From contig CAZKCG010000010.1 in NCBI GenBank assembly GCA_964551445.1, positions 54,431 through 118,430 on the forward strand: DNA of 64,000 nt, in the 5' to 3' direction. The DNA comes from DAOPXV01 sp964551445 (lineage in GTDB: Bacteria; Muiribacteriota; UBA9980). This document shows positions 9,253-17,641 of the stretch, piece by piece. The position numbers and the translations under genes were made by a program. Positions within the stretch are counted from its first letter, which is position 1. Each line of letters starts with the position of its first letter. Under the pieces are notes generated by a model. It saw only the letters and a list, made by a program, of their open reading frames with translations. It did no database searches and was not told where the DNA came from.

Positions 9253-10631
9253 TAGGAATACCTGAAGGAATTATACTGGTTTTGCTCCTCGGCATTTTTT
9301 TCGTCATAAAAAAATTTGTCGAAAAACAGAATGAACTTGAACATTACAGACTTTTAAACCAGAAATATCTGTCGGACGTGAACAGGGTGAAAAGCGACGC
9401 CCGCGAACACACCACTCAGATAATAACTAAAACGACCGAAAAAAACGTGAAACAGTCGATGCTTTTTTTAAAGATCAAAAAGATCGTTTCAAGCCTCGAT
9501 CCTCACGATATTTGCAGCAGCGTATTCGATCTTCTGCAGAAGGAGCTGGCGGTAAAAAAAGCATGCATACTCCTGCTGGATTCTAAAACGCAAAATTTTA
9601 CGATACTCTCGTCGCATGGATTCAATGCCGGCGAAGATCGTGACATATCAATAAACAAGCATGAAGAAAGCCTTGTCGGCCTGGCTATAAGATCGAACAT
9701 AACCGTTGATATCAACAGCGTTGAAAAAGAACAGACATTTTCAAGGCTCATCGGCAAAGGCATGGTAAAGACCATTATGGCCTCTCCCATACATCATTCT
9801 AAATCCGCTGAAATAATGGCTGTTTTGAATATATGCGACATGGATAATATTAATTATTCACACGAGGAGAAAAACCTTTTTAACATGGTTACCTCGCTTC
9901 TGGAGGTCGCCCTCAATAATTCGCTGGTCTATGAGAACCAGATAGAAGTGAGCGAACAGATGTCCCAGGAGACCGAAAAGATAAAGGACATATTCGGAAG
10001 ATACGTTTCTTCTCAGATCATGAGTGAAATTCTAAACGATCCTGACGCGCTCGAACTGGGCGGCGTTAATAAAAAGGTAACCATACTCGCTTCAGATATC
10101 AGAAGTTTTACGAAAATGTCGGAAAGCCTTCCGCCTCAGGAAATGGTATCGATGTTAAACGATTACTTTTCCGTAATGACGGAGATCGTAAACATGAATC
10201 ACGGCTGCGTCGACAAATTCATCGGCGACGCGCTTATGGTGCTTTTCGGAGCGCCCATAGCCAAGGCCGACGACTGTTTCAACTCGATCCGATGCGCTAT
10301 CGAAATGCAGGACGCCATAAAGATATTCGAGGAAAAATGGCGCGAGACCAAAGGCCCCGACTGGCAGTTCAAAATAGGCATCGGCATAAACGTTGGCGAC
10401 GTAGTTATCGGAAATATCGGCTCATCCTCAAGAATGGAATATACGGCGATAGGCGACAACGTCAACGTGGCGTTCCGCCTTGAATCGATAGCGCCCGGCG
10501 GAACGACCCTCATAACGGAGTCCCTGTATTCCGAGGTTCGCGACCGCGTTATAGTTGAAAAACTGCAACCAACGACCGTTAAGGGCCGCTCGCAGCCCGT
10601 CCAGGTCTATAAGGTTATCGGGCTGAAGTAA
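9249..10631 (+). CDS. Class III adenylate/guanylate cyclase with GAF domain
   Basis: This 460-residue protein has a single N-terminal membrane helix (about 5-22), a coiled segment, a GAF domain (about 75-230) and a C-terminal class III nucleotide cyclase domain (about 265-450). The two metal-binding aspartates are in TILASDIRSFTKMSE and KFIGDALMVLFGAP. The nucleotide and transition-state residues are in EYTAIGDNVNVAFRLE. It therefore looks catalytically competent, making cAMP or cGMP under control of the GAF domain. I chose the ATG that overlaps the previous stop as ATGA; an in-frame TTG 30 bp upstream is possible but unsupported. A second cyclase of different input type lies at 20867-22741. 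Confidence 0.92.
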   Translation: MIGIPEGIILVLLLGIFFVIKKFVEKQNELEHYRLLNQKYLSDVNRVKSDAREHTTQIITKTTEKNVKQSMLFLKIKKIVSSLDPHDICSSVFDLLQKELAVKKACILLLDSKTQNFTILSSHGFNAGEDRDISINKHEESLVGLAIRSNITVDINSVEKEQTFSRLIGKGMVKTIMASPIHHSKSAEIMAVLNICDMDNINYSHEEKNLFNMVTSLLEVALNNSLVYENQIEVSEQMSQETEKIKDIFGRYVSSQIMSEILNDPDALELGGVNKKVTILASDIRSFTKMSESLPPQEMVSMLNDYFSVMTEIVNMNHGCVDKFIGDALMVLFGAPIAKADDCFNSIRCAIEMQDAIKIFEEKWRETKGPDWQFKIGIGINVGDVVIGNIGSSSRMEYTAIGDNVNVAFRLESIAPGGTTLITESLYSEVRDRVIVEKLQPTTVKGRSQPVQVYKVIGLK

Positions 10632-10716
10632 TTTTAATGATTTCATTTCGTAAGATTTGATGTGACGGGGTGCGGCTGAAATGAAAACCAACATATTTAA
10701 GATGGGAGAGTTTAAA

Positions 10717-11952
10717 ATGGAAAACAAGCTCAAACTTTCAATTCGTGACAAGTATATGCAGGCTTCACCGATTCGAAAACTCGTGCCTCTGGCTAACGCC
10801 GCAAAGGAACAGGGCGTCAGCGTTTATCATTTGAACATAGGCCAGCCGGATATAGAAACCCCTAAAGAGATCCTCGACGCTTTTAAAAACCAGAAGACTA
10901 AGATAGTGGCCTATTCTCCTTCGCAGGGCGAAAACAAATATCTCGATTCTCTTATAAAATATTATGACAGAATAAACATAAAAGATCTTAAAAGAACCGA
11001 TATACTCGTAACCATGGGCGGGTCCGAGGCTATTCTTTTCGCGATGATGGCTCTATGCGATCCGGGCGATGAAGTAATCGTGTTCGAGCCATTCTACACA
11101 AATTATAACGGCTTCGCGGTAATGGCGAACGTCAAGCTCGTCCCGATACTCACCGAGGCTGTCGACGGTTTTCACCTTCCCGATAAAAAGAAGATCGAAG
11201 AAAAGATCACATCCAAGACCCGCGCGATACTCATTTGCAACCCCAATAACCCGACCGGCACGGTCTATAAAATGGATGAATTGAAAATGCTGGCCGGGAT
11301 CTGCAAGGAAAAGGGCCTCTTTCTTCTGTCCGACGAAGTTTACCGCGAATTCGTATATGACAATGAAAAACATATATCCGCGCTCGAATTAACCAATATT
11401 TCAGACCGCGTTCTGGTTTTAGATTCCATATCCAAGCGCTACAGCGCGTGCGGGGTTCGCATGGGATGCGTAGTTTCGCGCAATCCCGAAGTTATGAACC
11501 TCATACTGCGCTTCGGCCAGGCCCGCCTTTCATCGCCCTATTACGAACAGATGGCGGCTGCCGAGACCATAAATATCTCGCCGGCTTACATGACCGGTAT
11601 GATCGCCGAATATAAAGCGCGCCGCGACATAGTTTACGAAGCCCTTGCGTCTAACCCTAAGATAATCTGCAAAAAACCCAAGGGCGCTTTTTACGTGATA
11701 GCGAAGCTTCCCATAAAAAACGCCAATAAATTCGCTGAATGGCTTCTTACTGATTTCCGCCACAACGGAAAAACCGTTATGGTCGCTCCCGCTTCAGGTT
11801 TTTATGCGACGCCGGGCCATGGCGAGGACGAGATCCGTCTCGCATACGTAATTAACCGCGATCATCTGAGAGACGCTATGGATATACTCGCCGAAGCCAT
11901 TAAACAGTACGAAAAAATAGAGGTTCCAACACATCATAAAAAACAGCATTAG
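10717..11952 (+). CDS. Class I/II PLP aminotransferase (aspartate aminotransferase-like)
   Basis: This 411-residue fold-type I aminotransferase has the N-terminal NIGQPDIETP segment, the substrate-binding NPNNPTGTVY, the cofactor aspartate region LLSDEVYREF, the Schiff-base Lys in LDSISKRYSACGVRMGC, and the carboxylate-binding Arg in EIRLAYV. This set is typical of AspC/AspB and related broad-range enzymes using 2-oxoglutarate. The start follows GGGAG by nine bases; a longer form from 10681 is possible but lacks a ribosome site. The exact amino acid cannot be set from sequence alone. Confidence 0.9.
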   Translation: MENKLKLSIRDKYMQASPIRKLVPLANAAKEQGVSVYHLNIGQPDIETPKEILDAFKNQKTKIVAYSPSQGENKYLDSLIKYYDRINIKDLKRTDILVTMGGSEAILFAMMALCDPGDEVIVFEPFYTNYNGFAVMANVKLVPILTEAVDGFHLPDKKKIEEKITSKTRAILICNPNNPTGTVYKMDELKMLAGICKEKGLFLLSDEVYREFVYDNEKHISALELTNISDRVLVLDSISKRYSACGVRMGCVVSRNPEVMNLILRFGQARLSSPYYEQMAAAETINISPAYMTGMIAEYKARRDIVYEALASNPKIICKKPKGAFYVIAKLPIKNANKFAEWLLTDFRHNGKTVMVAPASGFYATPGHGEDEIRLAYVINRDHLRDAMDILAEAIKQYEKIEVPTHHKKQH

Positions 11953-11961
11953 AATAATTTC

Positions 11962-12813
11962 ATGACTAAATTCCTTTTAAAAATAATTTTCATTCTCATC
12001 ATGACGGTCTCATGCGTGCCGGCCTTAACAGGGCCGGTCCGCGCGGCCGGAACTATTTCAAAACCCGAATTTTTCCGTCTTATAGCCATGGTATATGACG
12101 CGCGCACTCTTGAAGCGGTCGCCGACTGTTACGTTTCCGTCGGATCGAAACGGATCAGAACCGATGATCGCGGATATTTCGAAGTTTCGAATATGCTCGC
12201 GGGGGATTTTTTCGTGACGATAGAGCGGCCGCCCTTTGAAAAATACGGCGAATTTCATTCTTTTCAGCCGCCTCTGGCCATCATGCGCATAGGACTCGTA
12301 ATGCCGCCGCCCGAAATAACCGAAATGCAGAAAAAAAACGGCGAATACGATATGACGATTGGCAGAATAATGCGCCTTAACACTAATGAGATAAGAATAG
12401 GCGAGGAAGCCGAGAAACCCCGGACCAGGTCTTCGCCCGGATATTTCAGCCCTTACGGCAGAGCTTACAGTTCCGGCGAAGGAAAGAAAAGTATGGCGTT
12501 CACCGAAAAGGCGCCGGGCGAGATATCCAGAGCTCCTAAAATATCAACCGCCCGCGGTTTCGGAAAACTTATCGGGTGCGTTTATGAAAACAACGGCAGC
12601 GGGATAAAATCGCCCGCGAGAGTTATAATAGGGCCAGGCCGCGGTTCCGAAACGGAAAAAAATGGAACATTCGAAATTCATAATATTCCAGTCGGGATAT
12701 ATGACGTCACGATAAAATGTCCGGGTTATGAGACCCGTGTTGACAAGGGCTTTAAAATAAACAACGGCCGCAATAAATACGATTTTTTCATATCGCCGGC
12801 CGTAAAAAATTAA
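11962..12813 (+). CDS. Secreted protein with two carboxypeptidase-regulatory-like domains
   Basis: This 283-residue exported protein has a signal peptide ending near GPVRAAG. Two copies of a beta-sandwich of the carboxypeptidase regulatory type follow. The first (about 35-85) has AMVYDARTLEAVADCYVSVG then DDRGYFEVSNMLAGDFFVTI. The second (about 195-280) has LIGCVYENNGSG then NGTFEIHNIPVGIYDVTIKC. The middle is low-complexity and charged. Such domains usually decorate surface or periplasmic proteins. It begins 9 bp after the aminotransferase stop with no clear ribosome site, so its expression is probably coupled. Its stop is in the same frame as the next gene. Confidence 0.78.
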   Translation: MTKFLLKIIFILIMTVSCVPALTGPVRAAGTISKPEFFRLIAMVYDARTLEAVADCYVSVGSKRIRTDDRGYFEVSNMLAGDFFVTIERPPFEKYGEFHSFQPPLAIMRIGLVMPPPEITEMQKKNGEYDMTIGRIMRLNTNEIRIGEEAEKPRTRSSPGYFSPYGRAYSSGEGKKSMAFTEKAPGEISRAPKISTARGFGKLIGCVYENNGSGIKSPARVIIGPGRGSETEKNGTFEIHNIPVGIYDVTIKCPGYETRVDKGFKINNGRNKYDFFISPAVKN

Positions 12814-12843
12814 TTTTTCTTCTTAACTACAGGAAGGTGCAGC

Positions 12844-15834
12844 ATCGGAAAGAAAAAGACGACGAATATTCCCGAAAAATCATCCTCCAAAAAACCAAAT
12901 ATTGAAACCCCTGCCTTAATTAATCCTGATTTTCCGGTTGTCGGCATCGGAGCGTCGGCCGGGGGCCTGGGCGCGTTCGAAGCTTTTTTTTCGGCCATGC
13001 CCGCCGGAACAAAAACAGGTATGGCTTTCGTGCTGGTGCAGCATCTCGCTCCTGACCATAAGAGCATACTCACGGATCTCATACGGCGTTATACCACGAT
13101 GTCGGTGTACGAGGTCGAGGATGGGATGGTCGTTAAACCTGATTGCGCTTATATCATACCGCCTAATAAAGATATGGCTTTTCTTGACGGCGCGCTGCAT
13201 CTGATGGAACCTCTGTCTCCCCGCGGCATGCGATTACCCATTGATTTTTTCTTCAATTCACTCGCTCTGGACCAGCATGAACGGGCCATCTGTATCGTGC
13301 TTTCCGGCACCGGAAGCGACGGCACGCTTGGACTTCGCGCGGTCAAAGGCGAGGGCGGCATGGTCATGGCGCAAGATCCGGCCGCTATAGAATATTCCGG
13401 AATGCCATCAAGCGCCATAAACACGGGCCTTGTCGATTACGTTCTAACGCCTCAGGAAATGCCGGCGCAGCTTATGGCTTATAAAAACCACACCTTTGGC
13501 AAAAAAATATTGTCTGATCCCATTCATGCGCCTAAAGTTGAAAACGCCACAAAAAAAATATTCATACTTCTGCGCTCTCAGACCGGCCATGATTTTTCGC
13601 ATTATAAACAAAACACCATCGCCCGCCGTATTGAACGGCGTATGGCGGTAAATCAGATCGAAAATATCGATGGATACCTTCAATTTCTGCAGCAAAGCAC
13701 GAAAGAAGTGGACTTTCTTTTTCGCGACATGTTGATAGGCGTAACGAATTTTTTTCGCGATCCCGAGGCGTTCGCGGCCCTTAATGAACTCATTCCGAGC
13801 CTTTTCGAAGGTAAACCAGCGGGTTCCACGATCCGCGTATGGGTGTGCGGCTGTTCGACCGGCGAAGAAGCCTATTCGATAGCGATCCTTCTTCAGGAAC
13901 ACATGGAGTCTTTAAAGCAGACATTTCAGTTACAGGTATTTGCAACCGATATCGACAGCCGGGCGATAGAAACCGCCCGCGCCGGAATATATCCGGCAAG
14001 CGTCGCCGCGGACGTTGCAAAGGAGCGGCTGGAAAGATTTTTCAGTTACGATAAGGACGCCGAAACCTATCGGATCCAGAAAAATATTCGCGATATACTC
14101 ATCTTTTCCGAACAGAATGTTATCAAAGATCCGCCATTCTCTAAACTCGATCTGATAAGCTGCCGTAACCTGCTTATATACATGGACTCGGAACTTCAAA
14201 AAAAGATATTTCCTCTGTTTCATTACGCTTTAAAGCCCGCCGGCCTTCTTTTTCTGGGTAATTCCGAATCTATTGGCGATTTCATAAATCTTTTCATCAC
14301 GGTTGACCGGAAATGGAAACTTTTTCAACGCAAAGAGGACAGCCGATGCCATGACCGTCCGCTGTTTGGAAAATTTTTGGCTCCCATATCCGAAGGCCGT
14401 GTGCCTATACAACAGCCAAAAGAAAAGCGCGGCGAAAAAAACGTCACTTTTCGCGATATGGCCGAACGGGAAATGCTTGAACAGTACGCTCCCGCATCCG
14501 CCCTAGTTAACGCCCGCGGCGAGATATTATATATTCATGGAAGGACCGGAAAATATCTGGAACCGGCCCCGGGCGAGGTCGGCGTGAATATCCTTAATAT
14601 GGCCCGCGAGGGTTTAAGACCTGAACTTACAATGGCGCTTCATAAAGCGGCGGCGCAAAAAACGCCGGTCACATGCCATAATTTGCGGGTGAAAACCAAC
14701 GGCGATTTCACCGCCATAAATTTATCGGTACGGCCGATAATTGAAAAATCAAATGAATTCAATCCGCGCGGAATTTTTCTGGTCGTTTTCGAGGACGCGC
14801 CGGACACGGCCCCCGGCATTTCCGTTCAGGCAGGACCTCAAAACTCTGGCACTACATCCGCCGATTCTGCCGACATAATATCAGGCCTTGAACAGAAACT
14901 GAAAGCCAAAGAAGAATATCTGCAGAGCACGCTTGAGGAAATGGAAACATCCAATGAAGAACTGAAATCCACTAACGAGGAGATGCAGTCCGTCAATGAA
15001 GAATTGCAGTCCACGAACGAAGAACTGGAAACTTCGAAGGAAGAGCTGCAATCGGTGAACGAGGAACTGGCTACCGTAAATGCCGAGCTGCAGCAGAAGG
15101 TGGGCGATCTTTCAAGAACGAATAACGATATGAATAACCTCATGGCCGGAACCAACATCGGCACGCTGTTTTTAGATCACCATTTGCGCATACAGCGCTT
15201 CACGCCGGCGGCGAAGCGCGTCATCAACCTCATTCAAACCGATATCGGAAGGCCGATCGGCGATCTGGTTCATCGCCTGAAGGGGTATGACCGCCTGTTG
15301 ACGGATACGCGAGAAGTTTTAGACACGCTCATCCCTAAGGAATCGGAAGTTCAGACGCCGGAAGGTCAGTGGTACCAGATGCGCATCCAGCCTTACCGCA
15401 CGACCGATAACGTTATTGAAGGCGCGGTGCTTACCTTTGTGGAAATAACTGAAATGAAGCGCATGTATGAGATCATCAGCGAGACCGAATCGATCCGGCG
15501 GCTGGCGGCCGTGGTTAGCGATGCGCGCGACGCGGTGATACTGCTTGGCATGGACGGCGGCATTCACGCGTGGAATCCCGGCGCCGTCAGAATGTATGGA
15601 TGGAGCGAGGCGGAGGCCCTCAAAAAAAATATAAGCGAACTCGTTCCGGAACGTCTTCAAAAAGAGGCGCTGGCGATCACGCAAAAACTTTGTATGTCAA
15701 AAACTATCGAGCCTTATAGAACCGAGCGCCTTGCAAAAGACGGCAGAATAATAGAAGTATGGCTCACCGCCACGGCGCTTGTCAATGAATCCGGCGAAGT
15801 GTACGCCATTGCCGTCACGGAGCGGGCGCAATAA
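12844..15834 (+). CDS. CheB-CheR-PAS chemotaxis-type fusion protein, non-canonical ATC start proposed
   Basis: The protein joins a CheB methylesterase domain (Ser in VVGIGASAGGLGAF, His in LVQHLAPDH, Asp in SGTGSDGTLGL), a CheR methyltransferase (NTIARRIERRM, then the SAM-binding VWVCGCSTGEEAYSIA), a long coiled coil rich in NEEL repeats (about 694-746), and two PAS domains. It probably modifies receptors or kinases and signals to the sensor kinase just downstream. The CheB fold begins well before the first ATG (12997). No ATG, GTG or TTG lies in frame between the preceding TAA and that ATG. An ATC at 12844, five bases after AGGAAGG-T-G, gives the Lys-rich head usual for these fusions. A base error or damaged start is the alternative. 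Confidence 0.85.
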   Translation: MGKKKTTNIPEKSSSKKPNIETPALINPDFPVVGIGASAGGLGAFEAFFSAMPAGTKTGMAFVLVQHLAPDHKSILTDLIRRYTTMSVYEVEDGMVVKPDCAYIIPPNKDMAFLDGALHLMEPLSPRGMRLPIDFFFNSLALDQHERAICIVLSGTGSDGTLGLRAVKGEGGMVMAQDPAAIEYSGMPSSAINTGLVDYVLTPQEMPAQLMAYKNHTFGKKILSDPIHAPKVENATKKIFILLRSQTGHDFSHYKQNTIARRIERRMAVNQIENIDGYLQFLQQSTKEVDFLFRDMLIGVTNFFRDPEAFAALNELIPSLFEGKPAGSTIRVWVCGCSTGEEAYSIAILLQEHMESLKQTFQLQVFATDIDSRAIETARAGIYPASVAADVAKERLERFFSYDKDAETYRIQKNIRDILIFSEQNVIKDPPFSKLDLISCRNLLIYMDSELQKKIFPLFHYALKPAGLLFLGNSESIGDFINLFITVDRKWKLFQRKEDSRCHDRPLFGKFLAPISEGRVPIQQPKEKRGEKNVTFRDMAEREMLEQYAPASALVNARGEILYIHGRTGKYLEPAPGEVGVNILNMAREGLRPELTMALHKAAAQKTPVTCHNLRVKTNGDFTAINLSVRPIIEKSNEFNPRGIFLVVFEDAPDTAPGISVQAGPQNSGTTSADSADIISGLEQKLKAKEEYLQSTLEEMETSNEELKSTNEEMQSVNEELQSTNEELETSKEELQSVNEELATVNAELQQKVGDLSRTNNDMNNLMAGTNIGTLFLDHHLRIQRFTPAAKRVINLIQTDIGRPIGDLVHRLKGYDRLLTDTREVLDTLIPKESEVQTPEGQWYQMRIQPYRTTDNVIEGAVLTFVEITEMKRMYEIISETESIRRLAAVVSDARDAVILLGMDGGIHAWNPGAVRMYGWSEAEALKKNISELVPERLQKEALAITQKLCMSKTIEPYRTERLAKDGRIIEVWLTATALVNESGEVYAIAVTERAQ

Positions 15835-15887
15835 TTAGAAAAACGGTATAGCGAAAGAGCGGCCGCGTTACAGTGAAGGATGAAGTA

Positions 15888-17231
15888 ATGAGTATTAAAC
15901 AGAACGAACGGGACGAATCCGGAAAATTACGCGGGCTTGCCGAGGAACAACTCAGGCAAAATCTGCCGCATTTAAATCATTATCAGGCGGTCTCGCTTGA
16001 AGATTCGCATAAACTGGTTCATGAGCTGCGCGTTCATCAGATCGAGCTTGAAATGCAGAACGACGAATTGCGGTGTGCGCAGGAAGAGCTGGCGGCCTCA
16101 CGGGAGAGATATTTTGAACTTTATGATCTGGCGCCTGTCGGATATTTTACTGTCAGTGAAAACGGCCTTATCACGGAAACCAATCTCAAGGGCGCCAGTT
16201 TACTTGGCGCAGACCGTAAGGAACTGTTTAAAAAACCTTTGGCCTGCTTTGTTTTTCCAGCCGATCTCGATATTTATCATAAACATGTTAAAAGTCTTTT
16301 CGAAGGCGGTTCCCAGCAGGTGTTCGAACTTCGAATGCAGCGTCATGATAAAACGCCTTTCTGGGCCAGGTTCGAAGCCGGCCGGGCCGCGGATAGAACG
16401 AGCGGTGAAACCGTTTGCCGGATCGTTATCAGTGATATAACGGCAAATAAAACAGCCGAAGCGGAGATCAAAAAAGCCAGGGAAGCGGCAGACTCGGCTA
16501 ACGCCGCCAAAAGTATTTTCCTCGCGAATATGAGCCACGAGATAAGGACTCCCATGAACGGCATGATCGGGTTCTCGAGTTTGCTCGGGAAAACTGAATT
16601 GAACGGCGAGCAGCGGGAAATGTTGGACTATATATCAGTCAGCAGTAAACGGCTTCTGTCTATTATTAATGACGTGCTGGATTTTTCAAAGATAGAATCA
16701 GGGAAGCTTGAAATGCACATCGTTGAATTCGATCTTGAAGAAATGCTTGAAGAGGTATTAAAGAACAACAGCGTCGAAGCGGACCGGAAAAAAATAAGCA
16801 TGTCGTATAACTTTAGCAGGCCGCCGGAATTTTGCCTGAACGGCGACCGCGGCAAGTTTTCGCAGGTCCTTCTCAACATATTAAATAACGCCGTCAAATT
16901 CACCGCATCCGGAAGCATAAAGATCAATTGCGGGATCGAAAATGAAGGCGAAGATAATACATCGGTCGAAATAAGCGTTTCGGATACCGGAATAGGAATT
17001 CAGCCCGGAAAAACAGATTCTATCTTTCTGCCATTCGTTCAGGCCGACAGTTCGCAAATAAGAAAATACGGCGGGACCGGGCTCGGGCTTGCTATATCGA
17101 ACAGCCTGGTCAAATTAATGGGCGGCGGAAAAATATCGGTGCAAAGCAGCCCGGACGGAAGCGTTTTCAGCTTCAAACTGAAATTTAAGAACGGGCCGCG
17201 CATAACAAGCCGGCAGGGCGGACGCGATTAA
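15888..17231 (+). CDS. PAS-domain sensor histidine kinase
   Basis: This 447-residue cytoplasmic kinase starts with a coiled segment (HELRVHQIELEMQNDELRCA), as often seen just before PAS domains in kinases paired with CheB-CheR fusions. A PAS domain (about 70-190; YDLAPVGYFTVSENGLITE) follows, then the H-box FLANMSHEIRTPMNGMIGFS. The ATPase domain has LLNILNNAVKFT, SVSDTGIGI and YGGTGLGLAISNSLVKLMGG. No receiver domain is attached. The ATG has GAAGGA seven bases upstream; an in-frame GTG at 15873 is less likely. It lies 53 bp after the CheB-CheR fusion and is its probable output partner. Confidence 0.92.
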   Translation: MSIKQNERDESGKLRGLAEEQLRQNLPHLNHYQAVSLEDSHKLVHELRVHQIELEMQNDELRCAQEELAASRERYFELYDLAPVGYFTVSENGLITETNLKGASLLGADRKELFKKPLACFVFPADLDIYHKHVKSLFEGGSQQVFELRMQRHDKTPFWARFEAGRAADRTSGETVCRIVISDITANKTAEAEIKKAREAADSANAAKSIFLANMSHEIRTPMNGMIGFSSLLGKTELNGEQREMLDYISVSSKRLLSIINDVLDFSKIESGKLEMHIVEFDLEEMLEEVLKNNSVEADRKKISMSYNFSRPPEFCLNGDRGKFSQVLLNILNNAVKFTASGSIKINCGIENEGEDNTSVEISVSDTGIGIQPGKTDSIFLPFVQADSSQIRKYGGTGLGLAISNSLVKLMGGGKISVQSSPDGSVFSFKLKFKNGPRITSRQGGRD

Positions 17232-17239
17232 AAGGGTCC

Positions 17240-17641
17240 TTATATCTGGTTGTATCTTATTTCGATGGTCCAGTCCGGAAGAATTGAAATAGAGCTGATA
17301 AGCGTTGTTACAAGCTTTTTTTTGTTGGCGTTATTCGAGGAAGAAAATATCTTTTCATATTGAGCTCTCAATGAATTTAAAACCTGGTCTTTAGTGAGGC
17401 GCGCCGGCGAATTGGATTTCGCGAGCGCTGCGTTCGTGCCGTCGGTGATCCGCGTCAGCCTTTCATCCTCGCTTAATTTTTCGAGGATATCGTTGATCAC
17501 TGCCGTTTCGATGTCGTCAGCCGATATTTTACGCGGCGCCGGATTCGGGCAGCCGCAGGAAACATAGCCTTCGGGCGAGAACCATAGCTTTTCATGGCAC
17601 GCTTCACAAGTTATGAGCCCGCTGAGAAACCGTTCCGACAT
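17240..17641 (-). CDS. Orphan serine-recombinase-type zinc-ribbon and coiled-coil domain
   Basis: This 133-residue protein resembles only the C-terminal part of large serine recombinases. It has LSGLITCEACHEKLWFSPEG, a zinc-ribbon half, then CGCPNP, ISADDIETAVINDILEKL, a helical stretch and a final strand segment LVTTLISSISILPDWTIEIR. In recombinases this order follows the catalytic and DNA-binding domains, which are absent. Its start overlaps the upstream TPR-cold-shock stop by one base (TAATG), so it is a coupled second gene rather than a random remnant. It may have been recruited as a nucleic-acid-binding module. The family resemblance is by eye. Confidence 0.6.
   Translation of the reverse strand: MSERFLSGLITCEACHEKLWFSPEGYVSCGCPNPAPRKISADDIETAVINDILEKLSEDERLTRITDGTNAALAKSNSPARLTKDQVLNSLRAQYEKIFSSSNNANKKKLVTTLISSISILPDWTIEIRYNQI

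Noticed and set aside
4778..10631. A complete Pycsar-type defence system
   Set aside because: The PycTM-like gene is 4 kb from the nearest cyclase, which has GAF and membrane segments unlike PycC, and other genes intervene.
12814..12843. Stop-codon readthrough joining the secreted beta-sandwich protein to the CheB-CheR fusion, which are in the same frame
   Set aside because: The upstream protein has a signal peptide and ends in a complete domain, while the fusion is cytoplasmic; an ATC start with its own ribosome site explains the data better.
12837..12905. GTG start at 12837 with a programmed frameshift at a run of A into the CheB frame
   Set aside because: The GTG has no spaced ribosome site and the A run is not a standard slippery heptamer.
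17240..17641. Functional serine recombinase or an integrated mobile element
   Set aside because: The catalytic and DNA-binding parts are missing, there are no element ends, and the frame is coupled to the upstream gene.
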